Notes: generated by a model from the letters alone, not told the origin. Counted from the stretch's first letter, positions 15,615-25,699 are shown. The stretch: DNA of 40,975 bases from Clostridiales bacterium (GCA_021202015.1 JAJQDV010000003.1:1-40975); one strand, 5' to 3'. A program made the numbers and translations.

Positions 15615-17816
15615 TCACAGCTCCTCCAGGCGGTCCCTCAGCCCGGTATAGCGTTTCTGCTCACTTTCATTCTGCACCATTTTATAAAAAGTGTTCTCAT
15701 CTCCTACCAGTGTGACGCACTTTCGCGCCCGGGTCACCGCCGTGTACAGAAGATTCCGGTTCATCAGCATCTTCGGGCCGCCGAGCAGCGGAATGACGAC
15801 CGCCGGATATTCGCTGCCCTGCGCCTTGTGTATGGTAATGGCGTATGCCAGTTCCAGCTCATCCAGCTGTTTAAAGTCGTACTCAACCATGCGTCCCTCC
15901 TCAAACTCTACCGTAAGCTCTCCCGCAAATGTATTGATCTCCCGAATGACGCCCATATCGCCGTTGAACACGCCCAGACCCTTTTCGACCGGGATCCCGT
16001 ATCTGCTCCTGATCTCCCACTCTGCCTGATAATTGTTTTTGATCTGCATCACCTTATCCCCGACACGAAAAACACTTTCCCCGTGTTCCCGTTCCGCCTT
16101 GTCCGGCGACGGAGGATTGAGATATTCCTGCAGGATGCCGTTGAGACGCTCCACGCCCAGCAGTCCTTTCCGCATCGGCGTCAGCACCTGGATATCGAAG
16201 GGGCGGGCCCGGACATAGGCCGGCATTTTATCCCGGACCAGCTGAATACAGATACTGATGATCACATTGGCATCCGTCCGCTTCAGGAAAAAGAAATCCC
16301 GGCTCTGATTGTCCAGAACAACCTCCTCGCCGCGGTTGATCTTATGTGCGTTCACGATAATATCACTCCGGGAAGCCTGACGGAAAATGCGGTTCAGCCG
16401 AACGACATTACAGGCGTGCGCATCGATGATATCCTGCAATACGCTGCCCGGACCCACGCTTGGCAGCTGATTCACATCTCCCACCAGAATCAGCCGCGTT
16501 CCGGCGACAACCGCCTTCAGCAGCGCGTACAACAGGCTGATATCCACCATGGAAGCCTCATCGATGATGATGACGTCCGTCTCCAGCGGATTCTGCTCGT
16601 TTCGATCAAATCCCGCCTTCTCCTCCGCGCCTCCGGAGATTTCGAGCATCCGGTGAATCGTCTTTGCCTCAAAACCGGTCGCCTCACTCATCCGCTTCGC
16701 CGCGCGCCCCGTAGGCGCGGCCAGACAGATATCCAGCCCCTCCGACTCAAAATAACGGATGATCGTATTGATCGTGGTGGTCTTCCCGGTGCCCGGTCCG
16801 CCTGTGATCACGAGCAGGCCGCTCACAACAGACTCCCGGACCGCCACGCGCTGCAGTTCATCCAGTTCAAGCTCGGAATCCTCCTCCAGCTGCCGGATCC
16901 GGCGCTCCAGCTCCGGCTCGGAGACGTCATATTTCACATTCAGTTCCCGCAGCATCACCGCGGCATTCGCCTCCATGTATTAATATGAAGAAGCATACAC
17001 CTGCAGCTGATCCTCCGCCTGCTTTAATACCAGTTTTTTGTCAATCGCCAGATCCATGTAATGTTTTTCGACGGATGGCGCGTCCACGCCGAGAAGTTCG
17101 CAGGATCGGGCCGTCAGCATCTCCGACGGCAGCCAGGTATGTCCGTCCAGCGACGCCTGCTGCAAACAAAAGAGGATCCCGCTGCGAATCCGGAAATCGG
17201 AATCCGTATGTATGCCGACCCGATGCGCGATCTCATCCGCGGTCTTAAAACCGATACCCTCCACATCCTCTGCCAGCTGATAGGGGTTCTCCTGAATGAC
17301 GCGGTAAGTGTCCATCCCGTAAGCCCGGTAAATTTTCACCGCCAGAGTAAGCGAAATTCCGTAATTCTGCAGATAAATCATCGCCTGCCGGAGATCCCTC
17401 TTCTCCGCGATCTGCTGCGAGATCTCCATCGCCTTCCTCTCGCTGATCCCCCTGATCTCTGCCAGCCGCTCCGGCTCCTCCTCCATAACGCGAAATGTAT
17501 CGTCTTTAAAATGTCGGACTATGCGGGCGGCCAGAGCCGCTCCGACCCCCTTTACCGCACCGGAAGCGAGGTAACGCTCCATGGAGACACTGTCCTCCGG
17601 CGCCAGCACACGGTAATTTTCCACTTTCAGCTGCGGTCCATAGGACGGGTGGATGGTATACTTCCCCTCCATCTCCACGCGCTCGCCCTCACTGATCACA
17701 TGGAAAATCCCTACACAGGTCAGCTCGTCTCCCTCCGACGACACCTGCATGACCGTGTATCCGTTCTCCTCATTCCGGAATACGATATGCTCTACATAAC
17801 CGGTTACTTTCTCCAT
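15615..17816 (-). pseudogene. recD2: RecD2 helicase gene interrupted by one in-frame stop
   Basis: From ATG 17816 the frame runs 278 residues (OB-like start MEKVTGYVEHIVFRNEENGY, then helix-hairpin-helix motifs such as VKGVGAALAARIV) to TAA at 16982-16980, then continues in the same frame TAC ATG GAG for 453 residues to 15615. The second part has Walker A GGPGTGKTTTI, Walker B IIIDEASMVD, LVGDVNQLPSVGPG and YTAVTRARK. Together they give the full RecD2 length of about 733. The expected residue at the TAA is likely Tyr. No ribosome site precedes the internal ATG. It could be a real nonsense mutation, a sequencing error or readthrough. Confidence 0.85.
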
Positions 17817-17984
17817 ATGCTCCCCCTTCCCTCCGTCCCGTGGGGCTTGCAGACTCCCGCTCTATATAAGAAGCCTGCACACTTTGTCGGGCCGATACGC
17901 AGCAAAGGACAGTCCTCCGGACTGCCCTCTCTCAAACCCATATATTCTGTCCGCACATGTGCCGACAGGCAGAAAAGCCATCTC

Positions 17985-18980
17985 CTATTCGTCGTCTCTT
18001 CTCCCGGCCAGAAACTCCACATACTTGCCCGTGCCGATTGCCACGCAGGTCATCGGATCCTCCGCGGTCATCGTGTTGATGTGGGTATGCGCCTCAATCA
18101 GGCTCTCCAGTCCCCGAATCAGAGAGCCGCCGCCGGTGAGGACAATCCCTCTGTCCGCCACGTCCGCCGCAAGCTCAGGCGGCGTCTTTTCAAGAACGCT
18201 GTGTACCGCGTCAACAATCTGCAGTGTCGGCTCCCGCAGCGCTTCCTCCGTCTCCTCCGATGTGACTGTAACCGTCTTCGGAAGTCCGGTCACAAGGTTG
18301 CGCCCCCGCACATCCATCACCATGGGCTCCGCAAGCGGATAACAGGTGCCGATACGGATCTTGATATCCTCCGCCGTGCGTTCACCGATCAGAAGATTGT
18401 GTTTCTTCCTCATATAACGCACGATCGCCTCGTCAAAATCATCCCCGGCGATCTTGATCGAGGTGCTGACCACGGTACCTCCCAGAGAGATGACGGCAAT
18501 ATCCGCCGTGCCTCCGCCGATGTCCACGATCATATTGCCGCAGGGCTTCGCGATATCAATGCCCGCGCCGATGGCGGCCGCGATCGGCTCCTCGATGATC
18601 TTCACATCACGGGCGCCCGCCTGAAAAGTCGCGTCCTCGACGGCCTTCTTTTCAACCTCTGTCACGCCGCTCGGCACACAGACGCTGATCAGAGGCTTGC
18701 GGAATGTCTTCTTCCCGACCGCCTTCTGGATAAAATATTTCATCATCTTCTCGGTAACGGTGTAATCGGAGATCACGCCCTGGCGCAGCGGCCGGACCGC
18801 CACAATATTCCCCGGAGTCCTGCCCAGCATCAGCCTGGCCTCCTCACCGATTGCTTTTATTTTATTTGTATCACGATCAAACGCCACAACTGAGGGTTCC
18901 TTCAGGACGACGCCCTTGCCCTTGACATACACAAGTATACTGGCTGTTCCCAGATCAATTCCAATATCCGTTGAAATCAT
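17985..18980 (-). CDS. mreB: MreB/Mbl-type rod-shape actin homologue
   Basis: 331 residues with the actin-fold ATPase motifs: DLGTASILVYVKG (phosphate 1), IVDIGGGTADIAVISLGG (phosphate 2) and LTGGGSLIRGLE (adenosine). It polymerises under the membrane and directs cell-wall synthesis. AAGGAG lies before the ATG at 18980; the frame extends into repeat B upstream but without a start. No mreC or mreD is adjacent, as for the Mbl or second MreB copies of Firmicutes, so the exact paralogue is unsure. Confidence 0.92.
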   Translation of the reverse strand: MISTDIGIDLGTASILVYVKGKGVVLKEPSVVAFDRDTNKIKAIGEEARLMLGRTPGNIVAVRPLRQGVISDYTVTEKMMKYFIQKAVGKKTFRKPLISVCVPSGVTEVEKKAVEDATFQAGARDVKIIEEPIAAAIGAGIDIAKPCGNMIVDIGGGTADIAVISLGGTVVSTSIKIAGDDFDEAIVRYMRKKHNLLIGERTAEDIKIRIGTCYPLAEPMVMDVRGRNLVTGLPKTVTVTSEETEEALREPTLQIVDAVHSVLEKTPPELAADVADRGIVLTGGGSLIRGLESLIEAHTHINTMTAEDPMTCVAIGTGKYVEFLAGRRDDE

Positions 18981-19011
18981 ATGTGTCTCCTTCTTGTTCT
19001 CCTGTCTATCA

Positions 19012-19072
19012 GATAAAGTACCGCCTGCGGCAAATCTGCCCTCCGGATACTTTTCACGCGAACGGCTGCGCA
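19012..19072. repeat. Family B dispersed repeat (copy 3, diverged)
   Basis: ATAAAGTACCGCCTGC, TCTGCCCTCCGGATAC and CGCGAACGGCTGCGC follow the block order of copy 1 with several changes. It lies in the mreB leader between promoter and gene. Confidence 0.55.
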
Positions 19073-19096
19073 GCAATACTTCTAATGCGCGTATCT

Positions 19097-19124
19097 ATTA
19101 TATACAAATAAATGTGTTTTTCAA
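19097..19124 (-). promoter_or_regulatory. Promoter of mreB
   Basis: On the minus strand TTGAAA (19124-19119), 16 bases, TATAAT (19102-19097). Confidence 0.7.
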
Positions 19125-19281
19125 AGCCTTTTTTTATTTTTCATCAATACTAACATGAAAATTAAGAAAAAGAAACAGAATCTGGTAATTTTGATTTTTT
19201 TTATTTTTACATCACATTTTAGTCACAATATTCACTTATACTTTCCTATGTACTAGCTATTAAGGCTAATATAATTTTTCA

Positions 19282-19362
19282 TAACTCAAGCTTCCCGGTC
19301 TCCCCAAAACCGGGAAGCACTCCCCTTATCATTTACGGATTCCGCACAGGCGGAATTTTTTT
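19282..19362 (+). ncRNA. Candidate C-rich small RNA
   Basis: Inside the 485-base gap between uvrA and mreB, both on the minus strand, the plus strand has TATAAT (19270-19275), then a 9-bp perfect stem CTTCCCGGT (19291-19299)/ACCGGGAAG (19309-19317) with loop CTCCCCAAA, an unpaired stretch with ACTCCCCTTATCATTT, and a terminator ATTCCGC/GCGGAAT (19339-19356) with seven T. No plus-strand gene precedes it, so the terminator has no other purpose. The two CTCCCC segments could pair with ribosome binding sites, as in RsaE-type RNAs. No good -35 box is seen. Confidence 0.5.
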
Positions 19363-19378
19363 ATATTTATCATAAACA

Positions 19379-19398
19379 GGAAAGTTCTCCGAACTTCC
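19379..19398. repeat. Family C palindrome
   Basis: GGAAAGTTCTCCGAACTTCC, an almost perfect palindrome. Related ones lie at 28268, 30202, 35015 and 38115. Confidence 0.55.
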
Positions 19399-19465
19399 GT
19401 CTGCATTGCAAAAAATACCATGAAAGCATGCCGCTGGACAAACCACCGGATTACCATCGCACGGT

Positions 19466-22291
19466 TTAAAAATATCTCCTCAGATATTCTCCCGTAAAGG
19501 AGGCCGGATTCTCCGCCACCTCCTCCGGCGTCCCCTCCGCGATGACCGTACCGCCGCCGTCGCCGCCCTCTGGTCCCATGTCAATGATATAATCCGCCGT
19601 TTTGATCACGTCCAGGTTGTGTTCGATCACTACAACAGTATTCCCGCTTTCTGCCAGACGATGCAGGATCTCGATCAGTTTGTGTACATCCGCGAAATGC
19701 AGTCCCGTGGTCGGTTCATCCAGAATATAGACCGTCCTTCCCGTGGCGCGCCTGCTCAGCTCCGTCGCCAGCTTGATACGCTGCGCCTCCCCGCCGGACA
19801 GCGTAGTGGAAGGCTGCCCGAGTTTTATATAGGAAAGGCCCACATCGTACAGCGTCTGTATCTTCCGGCGAACCGAAGGGACATTGGCAAAAAAGGACAG
19901 CGCCTCCTCCACCGTCATATCCAGAACCTCCTGAATGTTTTTCCCCTTATACCGCACCTCCAGGGTTTCCCGGTTATAGCGCTTCCCTTTGCAGACTTCA
20001 CAGGGCACATAAACATCCGGAAGAAAATGCATCTCAATCTTTATGATGCCGTCGCCGGAGCACGCCTCGCACCGGCCGCCCTTTACATTAAAGCTGAAGC
20101 GGCCCTTCTTATATCCCCGCGCTTTCGCGTCGGCCGTCGCCGCGAAGAGATCGCGGATCTGGTCAAAGACGCCGGTATAGGTCGCGGGGTTCGAGCGCGG
20201 CGTCCGGCCGATGGGCGACTGGTCGATACAGATGACCTTGTCCAGCTGTTCCAGCCCGTCCATCCCCGCGTGCTTTCCCGGAATGCAGCGGGCACGGTTC
20301 AGTTTCCGCGCCAGATTTTTATATAAGATCTCGTTTACAAGGGAGCTTTTGCCGGAGCCGGACACGCCGGTCACACAGGTAAAAATTCCCAGAGGAAAGC
20401 GGACGTCGATCTGCTTCAGATTATTCTCCGCCGCTCCGCGGATCGTAAGCCAGCCGGAAGGACTCCTTCGCGTCTCCGGCACCGGAATCTTCAGCCTGCG
20501 GCTCAGATACGCTCCGGTAACGGACTCCTCACAGGCCATGATATCCGCCGCGGTCCCCGCAGCGACCACTTCCCCGCCGTGCTCCCCCGCGCCGGGTCCG
20601 ATATCCACGATATAATCCGCCGCGCGCATGGTATCCTCATCATGCTCCACCACGATCAGCGTATTTCCCATATCTTTCAGGTTTTTCAGGGCGGACAGCA
20701 GCTTGTCATTGTCGCGCTGATGCAGCCCGATGCTCGGCTCGTCCAGAATATAGGTCACGCCCACCAGACCGGATCCGATCTGCGTGGCGAGGCGGATGCG
20801 CTGCGCCTCCCCGCCGGAGAGACTGCCGGTCGCCCGCGAGAGCGTCAGATAGTCGAGGCCGACCTCCTGTAAAAAACCGACCCTGGCGCGGATTTCCTTC
20901 AATATCTGCGCCCCGATCATCTCCTGCTGTGTTGTCAGCTTCAATTCCTGCATAAACCGATACAGCTCCTTCACGGACATGGATGTCACTTCGTAAATAT
21001 TCTTGTCCGCCACCGTGACCGCTAGCGACGTCTTTTTCAGACGCTGTCCGCGGCAGACCTTACAGGGGCTGATGCGCATATAGCTCTCATACTCTTTTTT
21101 CGTCGTCTCGGAGCTGATCTCCCGATAACGCCGCTGCACATTCCGGATCAGGCCTTCAAACGCGATGTCATACACGCCCACGCCGCGCTGCCCTTTATAA
21201 TGAACCTTTACCATATGTCCGTCTGTCCCGTGAATCAGGATATCATGAATCCTCTGCGGGTAATCTTCAAAAGGCGTATTCAGGTCAAATCCATACTCTT
21301 CCGCCAGCGCCGTAAGCGTCGCGTGCGTAAAGCTCCCCTTCGAATTCGCCGACTGCCAGCCCAACACCTGGATCGCGCCGTCCATGACAGACAGGCTCTT
21401 GTCCGGAATCATCAGATCCTCATCAAACTCCATCTTAAATCCGAGACCCAGACATTCCGGGCAGGCACCGAAAGGATTGTTAAAGGAAAAACTGCGCGGC
21501 TCGATCTCTTCAATGCTGATCCCGCAGTCCGGGCAGGCAAAATTCTCGGAAAACTCCATGCGTTCCCCGCCGATGATCTCCACCGTCATCTGGCCCTCCG
21601 CCAGTTTCAGTACATTCTCGATGGAATCCACCAGCCTCCGGCGTCCCATATCCGGCTTTATGATCAGCCGGTCCACCACGATGTCAATATTATGCTTGAT
21701 ATTCTTGTCCAGCCGGATCTCCTCGCTCAGCTCATAGACACTGCCGTCGATCTCCACCCGGACATAGCCGCTGCGCTTCGCCTGCTCCAGCAGCTTCTGA
21801 TGCATGCCCTTCCGTCCGCGGACGACCGGAGCCAGAAGCTGAATCCGGGTGCGCTCCGGAAGTTGCATGATCTGATCCGCCATCTGATCCACACTCTGTC
21901 TGCGGATCTCCCTGCCGCATTTCGGACAATGCGGGATGCCTACACGGGCATAGAGCAGGCGGAAATAATCATAGATCTCCGTCACCGTACCCACAGTGGA
22001 GCGGGGGTTACGGTTCGTCGATTTCTGATCGATGGAGATGGCGGGGGAAAGCCCCTCGATCTTTTCCACGTCCGGCTTTTCCATCTGCCCGAGAAACTGG
22101 CGGGCATAGGAGGAGAGAGACTCCATATACCGCCTCTGCCCCTCCGCGTAGATCGTGTCGAAAGCGAGCGAGGATTTTCCGGAGCCGGACAGGCCGGTCA
22201 ACACGATAAACTGATCCCTCGGAAGATCCAGATCGATCTTTTTTAAATTGTGTTCCCCGGCTCCCCGGATTTTTATATATTGCTGCGCCAT
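19466..22291 (-). CDS. uvrA: Excinuclease ABC subunit A
   Basis: 941 residues, full length. First ABC unit: [20 protein letters not shown], zinc module CPDC ... CPEC, signature [17 protein letters not shown] and [14 protein letters not shown]. Second unit: [20 protein letters not shown] ... CEVC and [16 protein letters not shown]. It finds bulky lesions in nucleotide excision repair together with UvrB and UvrC, neither of which is here. AAAGGAT lies about 12 bases before the ATG. It has its own promoter, and no LexA-type box was evident. Confidence 0.97.
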   Translation of the reverse strand: MAQQYIKIRGAGEHNLKKIDLDLPRDQFIVLTGLSGSGKSSLAFDTIYAEGQRRYMESLSSYARQFLGQMEKPDVEKIEGLSPAISIDQKSTNRNPRSTVGTVTEIYDYFRLLYARVGIPHCPKCGREIRRQSVDQMADQIMQLPERTRIQLLAPVVRGRKGMHQKLLEQAKRSGYVRVEIDGSVYELSEEIRLDKNIKHNIDIVVDRLIIKPDMGRRRLVDSIENVLKLAEGQMTVEIIGGERMEFSENFACPDCGISIEEIEPRSFSFNNPFGACPECLGLGFKMEFDEDLMIPDKSLSVMDGAIQVLGWQSANSKGSFTHATLTALAEEYGFDLNTPFEDYPQRIHDILIHGTDGHMVKVHYKGQRGVGVYDIAFEGLIRNVQRRYREISSETTKKEYESYMRISPCKVCRGQRLKKTSLAVTVADKNIYEVTSMSVKELYRFMQELKLTTQQEMIGAQILKEIRARVGFLQEVGLDYLTLSRATGSLSGGEAQRIRLATQIGSGLVGVTYILDEPSIGLHQRDNDKLLSALKNLKDMGNTLIVVEHDEDTMRAADYIVDIGPGAGEHGGEVVAAGTAADIMACEESVTGAYLSRRLKIPVPETRRSPSGWLTIRGAAENNLKQIDVRFPLGIFTCVTGVSGSGKSSLVNEILYKNLARKLNRARCIPGKHAGMDGLEQLDKVICIDQSPIGRTPRSNPATYTGVFDQIRDLFAATADAKARGYKKGRFSFNVKGGRCEACSGDGIIKIEMHFLPDVYVPCEVCKGKRYNRETLEVRYKGKNIQEVLDMTVEEALSFFANVPSVRRKIQTLYDVGLSYIKLGQPSTTLSGGEAQRIKLATELSRRATGRTVYILDEPTTGLHFADVHKLIEILHRLAESGNTVVVIEHNLDVIKTADYIIDMGPEGGDGGGTVIAEGTPEEVAENPASFTGEYLRRYF

Positions 22292-22342
22292 GAAAACTGA
22301 GATCCTTTCTGTATTCGCAAATCTTTATGAGATCGTGTTCTA

Positions 22343-22371
22343 CTCTACCACAAACAGATTCCTGAATCAAG
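22343..22371 (-). promoter_or_regulatory. Promoter of uvrA
   Basis: On the minus strand TTGATT (22371-22366), 17 bases, TAGAGT (22348-22343). Confidence 0.55.
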
Positions 22372-22376
22372 CGGAT

Positions 22377-22405
22377 TGCAAAACAGTATGCTTTATAGTA
22401 TACTT
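22377..22405 (+). promoter_or_regulatory. Promoter of the small unknown gene at 22471
   Basis: TTGCAA (22377-22382), 17 bases, TATACT (22400-22405). Back to back with the uvrA promoter, 5 bases apart. Confidence 0.65.
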
Positions 22406-22470
22406 TTTCTGCAGTAAAAATTTGCATCGCATGAGAGCATAATTCCCGCAGAACAGAAAGGATACCGCAT

Positions 22471-22767
22471 ATGAACCATTCCGACAACACAGCAAAAATT
22501 CAACGTTCCGATATCTTTAACATACGATTTTATGAGAAAACATGGTTTCACGGAAGCTTTCAGGGAATGCATTACCGCATCGAACGGATTACGAACGATG
22601 ATGACTCAAAAAAACTCCGCGTAACCACCTGGCCGGGGCCGTATAATTTTGACCATACGGATGACAGCCGGAAGGTATCGGCACTGTTTGAGTTCAGCAA
22701 TGAGGGACTTAACAATGCAGCGGATTACCTGAACAGCTTCCACAGGGAGCATTATCCCGTTGCCTGA
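22471..22767 (+). CDS. Small protein of unknown function
   Basis: 98 residues, soluble, no signal or membrane segment. The core FHGSFQGMHYRIERI and TTWPGPYNFD, ending in a helix with ADYLNSFHRE, recalls an uncharacterised family of short Lachnospiraceae proteins, from memory only. AAAGGAT precedes the ATG and a good promoter stands upstream, so it is very likely expressed. Its end holds the possible -35 box of the following antitoxin. Confidence 0.7.
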   Translation: MNHSDNTAKIQRSDIFNIRFYEKTWFHGSFQGMHYRIERITNDDDSKKLRVTTWPGPYNFDHTDDSRKVSALFEFSNEGLNNAADYLNSFHREHYPVA

Positions 22768-22790
22768 GCCGGAAAACGGCGGCATATACT
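22760..22790 (+). promoter_or_regulatory. Weak promoter of the orphan antitoxin
   Basis: TTGCCT (22760-22765), 19 bases, TATACT (22785-22790); the spacer is long. Confidence 0.3.
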
Positions 22791-22814
22791 AATACTATGA
22801 AAAGACGTAACATT

Positions 22815-23024
22815 ATGAGCAACAGAGAACTTGCAAAGCAACTGATAGACCAGATACCGGAAAGTAAACTGTTTTATATCGTCTCATACCTGCAGGGCGC
22901 GGCTGTTCCAGATGAAACGCCGAACGCTGAAACACTGGAAGCCATGGCAGAAGTAGAAAACGGCGACGGCATACTTTTCAAGGGAAACACTGAGGGTTTA
23001 ATAGCCGAGCTGGTGGAGGGATGA
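22815..23024 (+). CDS. Antitoxin of a YafQ-type toxin-antitoxin pair, now without a toxin
   Basis: 69 residues from ATG 22815 (an in-frame ATG at 22797 adds six; neither has a strong ribosome site). Sequence NRELAKQLIDQIPESKLFYI, an AAVPDETPNAETLEAM stretch and a C-terminal GNTEGLIAELVEG match antitoxins that precede YafQ/RelE-like toxins in Lachnospiraceae. It normally binds its operator and the toxin. The toxin start overlaps closely but only 14 codons remain, so this gene may now serve, if at all, against related toxins encoded elsewhere. Confidence 0.65.
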   Translation: MSNRELAKQLIDQIPESKLFYIVSYLQGAAVPDETPNAETLEAMAEVENGDGILFKGNTEGLIAELVEG

Positions 23025-23025
23025 T

Positions 23026-23070
23026 ATGCTCGATGTAAGATACTCCACCAGATTCAGGAAAGACGTTTGA
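23026..23070 (+). pseudogene. Truncated YafQ-type toxin, N-terminal stump
   Basis: ATG at 23026, two bases from the antitoxin stop, reads MLDVRYSTRFRKDV and then TGA. This is the usual opening of YafQ-family ribonuclease toxins, which are about 90 residues; none of the catalytic part follows in any frame. The lost part ends at the terminator of tRNA-Gly, so a deletion next to the tRNA is likely. Confidence 0.7.
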
Positions 23071-23096
23071 ATTTCAGGCAAAAGTGGGTAGTAGGC

Positions 23097-23133
23097 AAAA
23101 AAACAGGGCTTCCACCCAAAAGGCGGCATGCCC
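23097..23133 (-). terminator. Terminator of tRNA-Gly
   Basis: On the minus strand GGGCATGCCGCC pairs imperfectly with GGGTGGAAGCCC around TTTT (23133-23106), followed by TG and seven T (23103-23097). Confidence 0.6.
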
Positions 23134-23160
23134 GAAAAACGTTGAATTTACGCCATTCAA

Positions 23161-23231
23161 AGCGGATGATGGGAATCGAACCCACGTATCCAGCTTGGGA
23201 AGCTGGTGTTCTGCCATTGAACTACACCCGC
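23161..23231 (-). tRNA. tRNA-Gly (anticodon CCC)
   Basis: On the minus strand the acceptor arms GCGGGTG and CATCCGC pair with one G-T, the anticodon stem CCAGC/GCTGG encloses TTCCCAA (anticodon CCC), and the T arm is GTGGG-TTCGATT-CCCAT. Discriminator T; CCA is not encoded. Confidence 0.95.
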
Positions 23232-23262
23232 ATATCTTCCGCCGAGTCAATCAGCGAAGATT

Positions 23263-23291
23263 ATTGTAGCCTGTTTTCGAAACCATGTCAA
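23263..23291 (-). promoter_or_regulatory. Promoter of tRNA-Gly
   Basis: On the minus strand TTGACA (23291-23286), 17 bases, TACAAT (23268-23263). The -35 box overlaps the ppk stop codon. Confidence 0.75.
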
Positions 23292-25699
23292 GAGATTTTT
23301 TCTGCCAGCCGGTTCTTCCTTTTCTGAAAATAGTCCTGCGCCGACAGAGGCTCTCCATCAGCCTGCGCACGCACATATCGGCCGTCCGCCTGCTGCACCC
23401 TGGCTTTTACATTGTCCGCCATCAGAACGCGGAAGATATGAAGCACCTGCGCCCGAATGTCAGGATCCAGAACGGGCGCCGCAACTTCGACGCGTCGGGT
23501 CGTGTTCCGGGTCATAAAATCCGCCGAAGAAATATAGACTTCCTCGTCCCCGTCTCCGAATATATAGATCCGCGAGTGCTCCAGATAACGTCCCACAATG
23601 CTCCTGATCGAGATATTCTCTGTCATGCCGGGGACGCCGGCGACCAGACAGCAGGCGCCGCGGACGATCAGTTCCACACGCACGCCGGCTCCGGAAGCCT
23701 CGATCAACTTGTCCATGATCACCTTGTCCGTCAGGGAATTTGTCTTCGCCCCGATATAAGCCGGTCGGCCCGCCTTCGCAAGAGCGATCTGACGGTCGAT
23801 CTTTTGTAATACCGGTTCACGCAGGCACTTGGGCGCGACCAGCAGATACGCCGTGTCATGCACCACCTGCCCCAGATAAAGATCGGTCATCACGCGGTTT
23901 GCCTCCGCCCCGATGCCCTGATGCGCCGTCATCAGAGAAAAATCCGTATATAAACGAGCCGTTTTTTCATTATAATTACCCGTTCCGATCTGTGTATAGT
24001 AGAAAACGCGTCCGTTTTCACGCGTCGTGATCAGACAGATCTTGGAGTGAACCTTCAGGTTGTCCAGACCGTATATGATACGGCAGCCCGCCTCCTCCAG
24101 CCGCCTGGACCAGCCGATGTTGTTCGCCTCGTCAAAACGGGCCCGCAATTCCACCAGGACATCGACCTCCTTGCCGTTCTCCGCCGCCCGGATCAGCGCC
24201 TCGACCACCTTGCTGTCGCTCGCCACGCGGTAGAGCGTCATCTTAATCGACACCACAGCCGGATTGTATGCCGCCTCCGCCAGCATCCGAAGGAAGGGAT
24301 CCATGCTGTCATAGGGATAAAAAAGGAACCGATCCTTCTCCCGGATCCGCTCCAGCATCCCCTGCCTCCGATCCGAATACTCCGGCATCTGAGGTAAAAA
24401 CCTGTCAAAAAACAGATCTTTTTCGTTGCGCAGAATATCCTGTACAGAGGAAAAAAAGGACAGATCCAACGGGGACTTTGACCGGAAAACATGTCTTTTC
24501 TTTAACTCAAGCCGGTTGCACAGAAGCGTCAGCACCGCCGGATCCATCAGCCGGGTATATTCCAGCCGGATCGGGCTTAAACGCGTCCTCTTATGAACCA
24601 GCTGTTCCATGATATTCCGGAAATCCGCGTCGTCGTCATACATCTCCTCATCCGGGTCGATATCCGCGTTTCGCAGAATCCGGATCAGGGACTTGCTGCG
24701 GATCTCGTAACTGCTGAAAATCTCAGATATAAAATGCAGGATCAGCTCCTCCATCAGCATATAACGGTTTTCATGCCGCGGAATCCGCACGAGACGCGAA
24801 AAAACAGCTACGCTGCAGGGCACGATCCCCAGCTTCTCCTTGCCCTTGCGCACAAGAACTGCCATCGCGTAGATGTCCCGATTGTTCAAAAACGGAAACG
24901 GCTGATTCTTTCCGACAATCTGCGGAGAGAGCAGAGGCAGGATCTCATGGCGGAAACAGGTCTCAAGGAACGCCTGATCCTCCGGATCCGTCTCCGCGAA
25001 GCTCAGAATCTCTATGCCATGCTTCCGCACGCCCTTCATAAGTTCTTCATAGACCTTGTCCTTGCGCTTATTTAAAATCTTCACCTGATCAAAGACCGCA
25101 AGCAGCTGCTCCCGGCAGGTCATATTGGTCTTATTGTCCCGGATCTCCTCCGAGATCAGCATCTGATCATAGAGAGAACCGACGCGCACCCGGAAAAACT
25201 CATCCAGATTCGTCTGGTAGATCGAGGCAAAGGAGAGACGTTCACAGAACGGATTCCGCCTGTCCTCCGCCTCCTCCAACACCCTGGCATTAAACTTCAG
25301 CCAGGACAGTTCGCGGTTATCATAACAGGGTTTCACACCGGGCACGGCTGCCGCCGGAACCTTTTTTTCGGATACGGCTGCCGGGTATGGAGCACCAGTT
25401 ACGGTTTCTCCTCCCGATTCGTCCTCCGGTTTGTTTATCCCGGAATACGAGGCCTCTGTCCCTGCTTCCGCATCCGTTTCATCCGGCTCAGCTGTCCCGA
25501 CCGGGATATCTGTGCCCGTTTCGGCATCCGACACATCCGGTTTGACCGCCTCCGCCGATGTCCCGGATTTTTGCATGCCCGTCATATCCCGGGGCTTCGA
25601 AACAGTCTCACCGGTCTCCTCCGTCTCTGTCGGGGGAAACTGTTTTTTTCCGAAAATACCGCCAAATATTTTTTTTAAAAATGCTCTCAGTTTTTCCAT
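23288..25699 (-). CDS. ppk: Polyphosphate kinase 1 with N-terminal extension
   Basis: 803 residues from ATG 25699. Residues from about 115 on are PPK1: YDNRELSWLKFNARVLEEAE, TNLDEFFRVRVGSLYDQ, DPFLRMLAEAAYNPAVVSIK, the phosphorylated-His site LKVHSKICLI and a second His in EHSRIYIFGDG. It makes polyphosphate from ATP. The first 110 residues are extra: a basic amphipathic helix MEKLRAFLKKIFGGIFGKK and a Thr/Glu/Pro-rich linker. The start is uncertain; AGGAG is 16 bases away, and an in-frame ATG at 25726 lacks a site. The amphipathic helix may hold the enzyme at the membrane (inference). Confidence 0.92.
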   Translation of the reverse strand: MEKLRAFLKKIFGGIFGKKQFPPTETEETGETVSKPRDMTGMQKSGTSAEAVKPDVSDAETGTDIPVGTAEPDETDAEAGTEASYSGINKPEDESGGETVTGAPYPAAVSEKKVPAAAVPGVKPCYDNRELSWLKFNARVLEEAEDRRNPFCERLSFASIYQTNLDEFFRVRVGSLYDQMLISEEIRDNKTNMTCREQLLAVFDQVKILNKRKDKVYEELMKGVRKHGIEILSFAETDPEDQAFLETCFRHEILPLLSPQIVGKNQPFPFLNNRDIYAMAVLVRKGKEKLGIVPCSVAVFSRLVRIPRHENRYMLMEELILHFISEIFSSYEIRSKSLIRILRNADIDPDEEMYDDDADFRNIMEQLVHKRTRLSPIRLEYTRLMDPAVLTLLCNRLELKKRHVFRSKSPLDLSFFSSVQDILRNEKDLFFDRFLPQMPEYSDRRQGMLERIREKDRFLFYPYDSMDPFLRMLAEAAYNPAVVSIKMTLYRVASDSKVVEALIRAAENGKEVDVLVELRARFDEANNIGWSRRLEEAGCRIIYGLDNLKVHSKICLITTRENGRVFYYTQIGTGNYNEKTARLYTDFSLMTAHQGIGAEANRVMTDLYLGQVVHDTAYLLVAPKCLREPVLQKIDRQIALAKAGRPAYIGAKTNSLTDKVIMDKLIEASGAGVRVELIVRGACCLVAGVPGMTENISIRSIVGRYLEHSRIYIFGDGDEEVYISSADFMTRNTTRRVEVAAPVLDPDIRAQVLHIFRVLMADNVKARVQQADGRYVRAQADGEPLSAQDYFQKRKNRLAEKIS

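Noticed and set aside
15615-16976. The RecD2 helicase core as an independent gene
   Set aside because: The internal ATG lacks a ribosome site, and the two frames are in phase and separated only by TAA and TAC.
17061-18893. Long plus-strand open frame (610 codons) opposite recD2 and mreB
   Set aside because: It is antisense to two conserved families whose motifs are intact, and its product is rich in Arg, His and Leu as expected of a GC-skewed shadow frame.
19339-19362. Terminator of uvrA
   Set aside because: The T-run is on the plus strand, while uvrA is on the minus strand; used instead as the end of the candidate small RNA.
23067-23327. Plus-strand frame over tRNA-Gly
   Set aside because: It reads across a certain tRNA and its promoter.
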